Position numbers and translations under genes: made by a program
The notes under the pieces: generated by a model
What the model was told of the DNA's origin: nothing
Database searches by the model: none
The model's input: the letters and a program-made list of their open reading frames with translations, nothing else
Shown: piece by piece, positions 6,420-11,557 of the stretch
Layout: every line of letters begins with the position of its first letter
Position numbering within the stretch: the first letter of the stretch is position 1
Assembly (NCBI GenBank): GCA_903898725.1
Contig: CAIUGQ010000488.1
Span: forward strand, 1 to 11,557
Origin: an uncultured Burkholderiales bacterium
GTDB taxonomy: Bacteria > Pseudomonadota > Gammaproteobacteria > Burkholderiales > Burkholderiaceae_E
Direction of reading: 5' to 3'
Length of the DNA stretch: 11,557 bases

Positions 6420-7232
6420 ATGCCCTCCCTGCCGGCCGACCCCGCCGTCGACACGACCGAGCCCGCCCGCGCGCCCTTCCCCGAGGTGCGCCGCGTCGGC
6501 GTGGGCGCGCCGCTGCGCTGGCTCGCGCAGGGTGCCGGCGACTTCCGCCGCCGGCCGCTGCCCAGCCTGTTCTACGGCGTGTGCTTCGCGGCGATGGGGT
6601 GGCTGCTCGGCGCGCTGCTGCGCCCCGCCCCCGGCACGATGATGGCGCTGACCGCCGGCTTCCTGCTGGTCGGTCCGTTCATGGCGATGGGGCTCTACGA
6701 GATCGCGCGCCGCACCGAGGCCGGGCTGCCCTGCAGCCTGCCGGCCACCACGGTCGCCTGGCGGCGCAACCTCTCGAACATCGCCATCCTCGGCATCGGG
6801 ATGGGCGTGCTGCTGGCGCTGTGGGCACGCTCGTCGATGATGGTCATCGCGATCTTCTTCCCGCGGAAGATGCCCGGCATGGGGGTGCTGCTCGACGAGC
6901 TCGCGCGCGGCGCGAACGCCGGCTTCATCGTCGCGTGGCTGGGGGTGGGGGCGGTGTTCGCGACGCTGGTGTTCGCGTTCACCGTGGTGGCGATCCCGCT
7001 GATGCTCGACCGCGGCACCGACGCCATCACCGCGATGCTCGCGAGCGCGCAGGCCTTCGGCCGCAACCTGGTGCCGATGGCGGTCTGGGCGGGGCTGATC
7101 GTGGCGGTGACGCTGCTCGGCTTCGCGACCCTCTTCACGGGTCTGATCGTCACCGTGCCCTGGATCGGGCTGGCGACCTGGCACGCCTACCGCGACCTGG
7201 TCGCCCCGGCACCGGATCGGGACACGCCGTAG
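6420..7232 (+). CDS. DUF2189-family integral membrane protein
   Basis: A 270-residue membrane protein with about six hydrophobic segments (roughly 48-66, 72-92, 120-146, 165-195, 217-236 and 238-252). Features typical of DUF2189 are the GFLLVGPFMAMGLYEIARR block (80-98), AIPLMLDRGTDAITAM (191-206) and the C-terminal WIGLATWHAYRDLV (248-261). The function of the family is unknown; members are widespread in Proteobacteria and have been placed near respiratory and cytochrome genes in some genomes, but no such neighbour exists here. The gene is divergent from the cupin gene across 129 bp and convergent with the GGDEF gene across 76 bp, so it is probably a single-gene transcript. The start at 6420 gives a short soluble N-terminus of about 45 residues before the first helix, normal for the family. 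Confidence 0.82.
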   Translation: MPSLPADPAVDTTEPARAPFPEVRRVGVGAPLRWLAQGAGDFRRRPLPSLFYGVCFAAMGWLLGALLRPAPGTMMALTAGFLLVGPFMAMGLYEIARRTEAGLPCSLPATTVAWRRNLSNIAILGIGMGVLLALWARSSMMVIAIFFPRKMPGMGVLLDELARGANAGFIVAWLGVGAVFATLVFAFTVVAIPLMLDRGTDAITAMLASAQAFGRNLVPMAVWAGLIVAVTLLGFATLFTGLIVTVPWIGLATWHAYRDLVAPAPDRDTP

Positions 7233-7249
7233 CGCCGTCCCGGGCGGGG

Positions 7250-7316
7250 GGTTCAGCCGTTCGGCGACGCAGCGCCGCGGCGGGTCGGTGAATCGGCGGT
7301 CCGGTGGTTCAGCCGT
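7250..7316. repeat. Pair of 11-bp direct repeats at a convergent gene end
   Basis: GGTTCAGCCGT occurs at 7250-7260 and again at 7306-7316, 56 bp apart. The second copy contains the stop codon of the minus-strand GGDEF gene (7309-7311). The arrangement looks like the trace of a short duplication or deletion around the gene end. No good terminator hairpin is seen in the 76-bp gap. Confidence 0.4.
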
Positions 7317-7785
7317 CCAGACGGCCGATCGCGGCGCGACGCGCGCGATGCAGCTCGGTGTCGGCGGCCCGCACCAGCCCTTCGAGTCCGCAGGACCGCA
7401 CGCCCGGGGGCACGGCCGCCGCACCGATCGTGCAGGACAGGGTCCAGACCCGGCCGGCGAGCGCCAGGCTCAGGCCTTCGACGCCTTCGCGCAACCGCTC
7501 GGTGATCACGCCCAGCGCGTCCTCCGACGCCCCGGGCAGCACCGCGAGGAACTCGTCCTCGCGCAGCAGCGCCAGGCGGTCGTCGCCGCGCAGCCGGCGG
7601 CGCAGGCAGTCGGCGACCGCACGGGTCACCTGCTCGCCGGCGTCGGTGCCGTGCATCGCACGGATCGCGGCGAACTGGTCGACGTCGACGATCACGACCG
7701 CGTCGCCGCGGGCCGGGCGGCGCGCGCGTCGGGCACCGGTCTCGCCGGGCTGCGTCCTGGGGCTCGTCTGGGTCTGTCTGTCCAT
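7309..7785 (-). CDS. Small stand-alone GGDEF-domain protein with degenerate active site
   Basis: A 158-residue protein consisting of a disordered Arg/Thr-rich N-terminus (1-28) and one GGDEF domain. VIVDVDQFAAIRAMHG (31-46) matches the family's metal-binding beta-strand (Asp34) and the following helix, and ADTELHRAR (141-149) matches the usual AD-ALYRAK end. The signature GG(D/E)EF is REDEF at 75-79: both glycines that hold GTP are replaced while Asp and Glu remain, so diguanylate cyclase activity is doubtful. RGDD (66-69) sits exactly five residues before it, the spacing of the RxxD inhibitory site that binds c-di-GMP, suggesting a receptor role. No sensor or membrane domain precedes the GGDEF. 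The ATG at 7785 is preferred because it directly precedes the domain; the frame stays open upstream to 7965 without GGDEF-like sequence, so the true start is somewhat uncertain. Confidence 0.75.
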   Translation of the reverse strand: MDRQTQTSPRTQPGETGARRARRPARGDAVVIVDVDQFAAIRAMHGTDAGEQVTRAVADCLRRRLRGDDRLALLREDEFLAVLPGASEDALGVITERLREGVEGLSLALAGRVWTLSCTIGAAAVPPGVRSCGLEGLVRAADTELHRARRAAIGRLDG

Positions 7786-8014
7786 GGTCTCGTCACTCGT
7801 GCAACCGTGGACCGAGTCTAGGCCGCGCCTCGCGGTGACACGCAGGACATCCGTCACGACGGGCGTCGGTGCGTGCTGCCCGATCGTGTAGGCAGCGCCG
7901 CCCGTCGGTGGTGGCGACCCGTTCGCAGGGCGGATCGATTCCGGCGCGTCACAAAGTGCGCCCAACGCCCGTCGGATCGGCCGAACCCGGCCCGCTGTGA
8001 CGGTCCAGCGCAGT

Positions 8015-8044
8015 CGGCTAAGCCGGCACCGGCCGGCTTAGCCG
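8015..8044 (-). terminator. Perfect 13-bp hairpin after the E1 operon, likely terminator
   Basis: CGGCTAAGCCGGC (8015-8027) pairs without mismatch with GCCGGCTTAGCCG (8032-8044) around a 4-base loop, 10 bases beyond the stop of the E1-beta gene. It is very GC-rich but has no T-run on either strand, so it would be an unusual intrinsic terminator, or a 3'-end stabilising structure. The remaining 229 bp up to the GGDEF start (7786-8014) shows no convincing gene or promoter. Confidence 0.65.
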
Positions 8045-8054
8045 CTGCCGCCGG

Positions 8055-9071
8055 TCACGCGCGGCGCATCAGCGTCTGCGCCGCCGTGACGATCCTCTCG
8101 GGCGACAGGCGGGCCTGCGCCTCCAGCCCCGGCGAATAGCCGACGGGCGCACGCGGCGCGCCCAGCCGCGCGACCCGAGCGACCCCCGCCTCGGCGAGCG
8201 TCGCGACGATCTCGGCCCCGAAGCCGGCAACCTGCACGGCCTCGTGCACGACCAGGACGCGGCGGGTGCGCTCGGCCGACGCGAACACCGCGTCGCGGTC
8301 CCACGGCCACAGCGTGCGCAGGTCGATCACCTCGGCGTGCACCCCCTGCGCGGCCAGCGTCTCGGCCGCCGCCAGCGTCCAGTGCAGCGCCTTGCTCCAG
8401 GTGACGATCGTCAGGTCGCCGCCGGTGCGCGCGACATTCGCACGGCCGAGCGGCACCGGCTGCGCCGTGTGGACCTCGCCGCTCGTGCCCCACAGTTCCT
8501 TGTGCTCGAGGTAGGCGACCGGGTCGCCGCAGTCGATCGAGGCGCGCAGCAGGCCGTGATGGTCCTGCGGCGTCGCGGGCGCGACCACGACCAGCCCGGG
8601 CACGTGCGCGAACCAGGCCTCGAGCGACTGCGAGTGCTGCGCGGCCGACGCGCTCCAGATGCCGATGGGCATGCGGATCACCATCGGCACGCGGCCCTGG
8701 CCGCCGAACATGAAGCGGTTCTTCGCGGCCTGGTTGACGATCTCGTCCATCGCGCACAGCGCGAAATCCATCACGCGCATCTCGACCACGGGCTTCAGGC
8801 CCGTGAGCGCCATGCCGACCGCGGCGCCGACGATCGTCGACTCGGAGATCGGCGTGTCGATCACCCGATCGCCGCCGAACTCGGCCTGCAGGCCGCCGTA
8901 CTGGCCGAAGATGCCGCCGCGACCGACGTCCTCGCCGAGCGCGACCACCCGCGGGTCCTCGCGCATCGCCTGCGCGAGCGCCACGTTGCCCGCCTGCACA
9001 TACGTCATCGTCGCCACGTTCGTCGCCCCGTTCTTCGCATCGTCCTTCGCCGTCTTCACCGCGCCGCTCAT
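8055..9071 (-). CDS. Thiamine-diphosphate 2-oxoacid/acetoin dehydrogenase E1 beta subunit
   Basis: A 338-residue transketolase-like protein, the normal length for the beta subunit of heterotetrameric E1. Landmarks are GEDVG (46-50), DTPISE (72-77) whose Glu77 corresponds to the residue that activates the thiamine aminopyrimidine, AAQHSQSLEAWFAHVPGL (143-160), and VIDLRTLWPWD (248-258) with VHEAVQVAGFGAEI (275-288) in the C-terminal domain. It pairs with the alpha subunit to decarboxylate a 2-oxo acid or cleave acetoin and pass the acyl group to an E2 lipoyl domain. Its ATG overlaps the alpha stop as ATGA (9068-9071), which favours it over the internal Met22. The first 20 or so residues are a Lys/Ala-rich extension not needed by the family. 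No E2 or E3 gene follows; a strong hairpin does. Confidence 0.9.
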   Translation of the reverse strand: MSGAVKTAKDDAKNGATNVATMTYVQAGNVALAQAMREDPRVVALGEDVGRGGIFGQYGGLQAEFGGDRVIDTPISESTIVGAAVGMALTGLKPVVEMRVMDFALCAMDEIVNQAAKNRFMFGGQGRVPMVIRMPIGIWSASAAQHSQSLEAWFAHVPGLVVVAPATPQDHHGLLRASIDCGDPVAYLEHKELWGTSGEVHTAQPVPLGRANVARTGGDLTIVTWSKALHWTLAAAETLAAQGVHAEVIDLRTLWPWDRDAVFASAERTRRVLVVHEAVQVAGFGAEIVATLAEAGVARVARLGAPRAPVGYSPGLEAQARLSPERIVTAAQTLMRRA

Positions 9072-10078
9072 CGCCACACCCCCGCACCGACGTCCTGGAT
9101 GTCGGTATACGCCGCCTCCGGCTCGGGCCAGGGCGCCGCCGCCGCCGTCTCGATCGAGCGCGCGAGCTCGGCGCGCGCCTCGGCCATCACCGCGTCGATG
9201 CGCGCCGCCGGCACGCCGCGCGCGGCCAGCTTCGCCTGCACCGCGGGCAGCGGGTCGCCCTTGAGCGCCGCGGCGACCTCGGCCGGATCGCGGTACGCCG
9301 CCGGGTCGACCGACACGTGGCCCTTGAAGCGGTAGGTCTTCGCATGCAGCAGCCGCGGACCGCTGCCGGCGCGGATCTCGGCGACCAGGCGCTGCGCGGT
9401 GGCATGCACCGCCTCGACGTCCATGCCGTCGATCGTCACCGAGGGCACGCCCGAGGCGGCGGCGCGCGCCGCCGCGCCATCTCCCGCCGAGATCGTCGAG
9501 GTCTTGGTCGTCGCCGACCACTGGTTGTCCTCGCAGACGAAGAGCATCGGCAGCCGGAACGCGGCCGCCCAGTTCAGGCCCTCGGCGAAGGGTCCGCGGT
9601 TGATCGCGCCGTCGCCGAAGAAGCTCACCGCGATCGCGTCGACGCCGCGCAGCTTGAGCGACTGCGCCGCCCCCACCGCGATCGGGATGCCTGCGGCCAC
9701 CACGCCGTTGGCGCCGAGCATGCCGACCGAGAAGTCGGCGATGTGCATCGAGCCGCCCTTGCCGCCGCAGTAGCCGCCAGCCTTGCCGAACAGCTCGAGC
9801 ATCATCCGCGTCGGGTCCGCGCCCTTGGCGAGCGTGTGGCCGTGGCCGCGGTGCGTGGAGGTCAGGCAGTCGGCGGGCCGCAGGTGCGCGCACACGCCGG
9901 CGGCGACCGCCTCCTGCCCGGTGGACAGGTGCAGCGGGCCGCGCACCGCGGCGTTGCCGATCGCCTGACCGAGCACGGCGACGCCGCCTCGGCTCGCCTC
10001 CTCGGCGGCGTCCTCGAACGCGCGGATGCGGCACATGGTGCGATACAGGGACAGCAGGGTGTCGTCGGACAGGCTCAT
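9068..10078 (-). CDS. Thiamine-diphosphate 2-oxoacid/acetoin dehydrogenase E1 alpha subunit
   Basis: A 336-residue protein with the complete thiamine diphosphate/magnesium motif: GDG at 155-157 in FFGDGAINRG and Asn185 in CEDNQW, 28 residues later. Other hallmarks are THRGHGHTLAKG (75-86), GKGGSMH (106-112) and the loop YRFKGHVSVDPAAYR (249-263), which resembles the acetoin dehydrogenase (AcoA) form more than the pyruvate form with GHSMSDP. The N-terminal segment at about 30-45 carries a small insertion before HLSTGQEAVAAGV. The start is uncertain between the ATG at 10078 and one at 10090; I prefer 10078 because a short CGAG precedes it and family N-termini begin near here. TACAAT at 10110-10105 is a possible -10 for this operon. 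The alpha-beta pair stands without E2/E3, so the substrate (acetoin, pyruvate or a branched 2-oxo acid) is undecided. Confidence 0.88.
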   Translation of the reverse strand: MSLSDDTLLSLYRTMCRIRAFEDAAEEASRGGVAVLGQAIGNAAVRGPLHLSTGQEAVAAGVCAHLRPADCLTSTHRGHGHTLAKGADPTRMMLELFGKAGGYCGGKGGSMHIADFSVGMLGANGVVAAGIPIAVGAAQSLKLRGVDAIAVSFFGDGAINRGPFAEGLNWAAAFRLPMLFVCEDNQWSATTKTSTISAGDGAAARAAASGVPSVTIDGMDVEAVHATAQRLVAEIRAGSGPRLLHAKTYRFKGHVSVDPAAYRDPAEVAAALKGDPLPAVQAKLAARGVPAARIDAVMAEARAELARSIETAAAAPWPEPEAAYTDIQDVGAGVWR

Positions 10079-10104
10079 CGCTCGGACCATAGGTGGGTCG
10101 GCCG

Positions 10105-10110
10105 ATTGTA
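10105..10110 (-). promoter_or_regulatory. Candidate -10 element (TACAAT) for the E1 operon
   Basis: On the minus strand TACAAT matches the -10 consensus at five of six positions and lies 26 bases before the preferred E1-alpha start codon (14 before the alternative). It is one of few AT-rich hexamers in this 94-bp divergent region. No clear -35 element accompanies it. Confidence 0.35.
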
Positions 10111-10172
10111 CGGAAAGCCCCCGTGGCCCCCGAGCGACCGCGATTCCGAGGACACCGTGGCAGACTGACGCC

Positions 10173-11129
10173 ATGCCCAAGCCGACCGCTCCGACCCGGG
10201 ACCTGGAATCCGACGCGCCCCACGGCCCCTCGATCTACCTGATCTCGCCCTCGGGCGCGGTGGCCGACCCCGAGCGGGCGCGTCGGGCGGCGGGCATCCT
10301 CGATGCGCTCGGCCATCCCGCGAGCTTCGACCCCGCGGCGCTCAAGCGCTCGCAGCGCTTCGCCGGCACCGACGCGCAGCGTGCCGCGTCGTTCACGCGC
10401 GCCGCGGCCCAGGACGCGCCGGTGGTGATGATCACCCGCGGCGGCTACGGCATGGGCCGGCTGCTGCCGCTGCTCGACTTCCGCGCGCTCGCCCGCGCGG
10501 GCAAGCAGTGGGTCGGGCTGTCGGACTTCACCGCCTTTCACCTCGCGATGCTCGCGCGCGCCAAGGCGATCACCTGGGCGGGGCCCGCGCTGCTCGACGA
10601 CTTCGCGGTCGATGCGCCCGGCGACGTCGACGAGATCACGCTCGGATGCTTTCGCGAGGCGATGTCGGGCGCGCTGGAGATCGTCGGCTTCAAGGCCGCC
10701 GGCCCCGAGGGCGTGGACGTGCGCGGCACGCTCTGGGGCGGCAACCTGTCGGTGCTGTGCGCGATGCTCGGCACGCCGTGGTTCCCGAAGGTCAAGGGCG
10801 GCATCCTGTACCTCGAGGACGTCAACGAGCACCCGTACCGCATCGAGCGGATGCTGGTGCAGCTGCTGCACGCGGGCGTGCTCGATGCGCAGCAGGCGGT
10901 GGTGCTCGGCTACGTGAACCGCTATGCGCTCGCGCCGCACGACCGCGGCTACGACCTGCCGGCGGCGCTCAAGTGGCTGCGTGCGCAGACGAAGACCCCG
11001 ATCGTCACCGGACTGCCCTTCGGGCACGACCGCCCCAAGCTCACGCTGCCGCACGGTGCGACCGTCGGCTTCGCGACCGAGCGCCGCCAGGGCTGGCTGG
11101 TCTTCGACCACGTCAACCACGACCACTGA
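10173..11129 (+). CDS. ldcA: LD-carboxypeptidase (muramoyltetrapeptide carboxypeptidase, peptidase family S66)
   Basis: A 318-residue cytoplasmic serine peptidase that removes the terminal D-alanine from murein tetrapeptides during cell-wall recycling. The Ser-Glu-His triad of family S66 is identifiable: Ser117 in VGLSDFTAFH (114-123), Glu215 in LYLEDVNEH (212-220) and His285 in LPFGHDRPKL (281-290). The oxyanion-side motif TRGGYGMGRLL (88-98) and the N-terminal LISPSGAV (23-30) are also as expected. Length is normal and no signal peptide is present, fitting a cytoplasmic enzyme. The ATG at 10173 is selected because upstream codons run into the E1-alpha 5' end on the other strand; the ribosome site is weak. 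Sixteen bases separate it from the LrgA-like gene, so the two are probably cotranscribed. Confidence 0.9.
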   Translation: MPKPTAPTRDLESDAPHGPSIYLISPSGAVADPERARRAAGILDALGHPASFDPAALKRSQRFAGTDAQRAASFTRAAAQDAPVVMITRGGYGMGRLLPLLDFRALARAGKQWVGLSDFTAFHLAMLARAKAITWAGPALLDDFAVDAPGDVDEITLGCFREAMSGALEIVGFKAAGPEGVDVRGTLWGGNLSVLCAMLGTPWFPKVKGGILYLEDVNEHPYRIERMLVQLLHAGVLDAQQAVVLGYVNRYALAPHDRGYDLPAALKWLRAQTKTPIVTGLPFGHDRPKLTLPHGATVGFATERRQGWLVFDHVNHDH

Positions 11130-11145
11130 GCCGGGCCCGCGCCCG

Positions 11146-11535
11146 ATGATCCCCGGCCTGCTGCAGCTGCTGGTGTTCCAGGGGATCGGCGAGCTCCTCG
11201 CGCGCTTCGTGCTGCCGGTGGTGCCGGGGCCGGTCATCGGGCTGGTCGCGCTGCTCGCCTGGCTGCGGCTGCGCGGACGCGTGGGCGATGGGCTCGAGCA
11301 GGTGTCGGGGGCGTTCTCGCGGCACCTCGGGCTGCTGTTCGTGCCGGCGGCGGTCGGCGTCGTGATGTTCGTGCCGCAGCTTCGCGAATCGCTGCCGGGG
11401 CTGCTCGCCGCGCTGGTGGCCAGCGTGGTGGCGACGATCGCGGTCTCGGCGTGGGTGCTGAAGGTGCTGTCGCCGCACGAGGACAGCGTGGACAGCGAAG
11501 ACGGCAAGGCCGGCCAGGAGGGCGCGGAGCGATGA
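11146..11535 (+). CDS. CidA/LrgA-family holin-like membrane protein
   Basis: A 129-residue protein with four hydrophobic segments (about 4-24, 27-43, 61-78 and 84-107) and a short acidic, hydrophilic C-terminus. The start LLQLLVFQGIGELLARFVLPVVPGPVIG shows the characteristic pattern of the family, especially the P-x-P-G-P-V-I/L-G-L motif between helices one and two (at residues 24-33), and helix three begins LGLLFVPAAVGV. These small proteins are compared with phage holins and, with an LrgB/CidB partner, influence murein hydrolase activity, cell lysis or metabolite (pyruvate) export. The ATG at 11146 gives family-typical length; no strong Shine-Dalgarno precedes it. Its stop overlaps the next ATG as ATGA (11532-11535), the standard arrangement with the LrgB partner. 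Confidence 0.85.
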   Translation: MIPGLLQLLVFQGIGELLARFVLPVVPGPVIGLVALLAWLRLRGRVGDGLEQVSGAFSRHLGLLFVPAAVGVVMFVPQLRESLPGLLAALVASVVATIAVSAWVLKVLSPHEDSVDSEDGKAGQEGAER

Positions 11536-11557
11536 ACACCTCGCTGCCGCCGATCCA
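11532..11557 (+). CDS. Start of a downstream gene, probably the LrgB/CidB partner (truncated by window end)
   Basis: An ATG inside the stop of the LrgA-like gene opens a frame of eight complete codons, MNTSLPPI, before the window ends. Nothing in these residues identifies the product. The call rests on the near-universal pairing of CidA/LrgA genes with an immediately following, overlapping LrgB/CidB gene. Confidence 0.55.

Noticed and set aside
5466..7424. A 652-codon minus-strand frame extending the cupin gene upstream
   Set aside because: The extra N-terminal part is antisense to the DUF2189 gene and low in complexity; the cupin ATG at 6290 has a good Shine-Dalgarno.
7815..7820. TAGACT on the minus strand as a -10 element for the GGDEF gene
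   Set aside because: It matches at only four of six positions and there is no -35 element at proper spacing, so it is not listed as a promoter.
7786..7965. Longer N-terminus for the GGDEF protein, starting at 7965
   Set aside because: The added residues show no domain similarity or ribosome site, and the sequence looks intergenic. It is kept only as an alternative start.
8055..11507. A single minus-strand open frame of 1150 codons running through the E1-beta gene and far upstream
   Set aside because: Only its last 338 codons are a real gene. The rest is antisense to ldcA and lrgA or out of frame with E1-alpha, with Arg/His/Gly-rich composition typical of GC-rich shadow frames.
1..11557. tRNA, rRNA, riboswitch, CRISPR array, insertion sequence, attachment site or toxin-antitoxin pair
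   Set aside because: I looked on both strands and found no cloverleaf-like sequence, regular spaced repeats, transposase motifs or small paired genes that would support any of these.

Overview
The window is very GC-rich DNA with compact gene packing, many ATGA stop/start overlaps and a TRAP-type solute importer. Together with the families present (AbrB-type permease, DUF2189, CidA/LrgA), this suggests a betaproteobacterium, probably of the Burkholderiales. That assignment is inference from style and gene content; there is no rRNA or other marker gene. I found no tRNA, rRNA, CRISPR array, transposase or phage gene.

Layout. 1-282: the C-terminal end of a lysine/alanine/glycine-rich, histone H1-like protein whose tail is a 12-bp tandem repeat. 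292-421: a long imperfect palindrome lying between two convergent genes. 418-1850 (minus): an AbrB-family membrane protein followed by a PaaI-type hotdog thioesterase, joined by a 4-bp overlap. 1951-5431 (plus): a complete TRAP transporter in the order small membrane subunit, large permease, Tat-exported binding protein, then a MarR-family regulator nine bases further on. 5466-6290 (minus): a double-cupin protein with a three-histidine metal site. 6420-7232 (plus): a DUF2189 membrane protein. 7309-7785 (minus): a small stand-alone GGDEF protein with a degenerate active site but an apparently intact inhibitory-site motif. 8015-8044: a perfect 13-bp hairpin after the next operon. 8055-10078 (minus): alpha and beta subunits of a thiamine-diphosphate 2-oxoacid/acetoin dehydrogenase E1, without E2 or E3 genes. 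10173-11557 (plus): an LD-carboxypeptidase (LdcA, family S66), a CidA/LrgA-type holin-like protein and the first codons of what is probably its LrgB/CidB partner.

How the parts may work together. The importer (dctQMP-like), the MarR regulator, the divergent AbrB/thioesterase pair and the cupin gene look like one uptake-and-catabolism locus for an organic acid. The best sequence support is a 14-bp near-palindrome, GTAACGGGTGTTAC before dctQ and GTCACGAGTGTTAC before the cupin gene. It occurs in the same orientation relative to each gene and overlaps an extended -10-like element each time, as an operator for the linked MarR protein would. The right-hand end groups murein-recycling and holin-like functions. 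The E1 pair must borrow E2/E3 from elsewhere or act without them.

No clearly unprecedented multi-gene system is visible. The observations most worth following are the shared operator candidate, the large palindrome at the convergent junction, the degenerate GGDEF protein and the orphan E1 operon.
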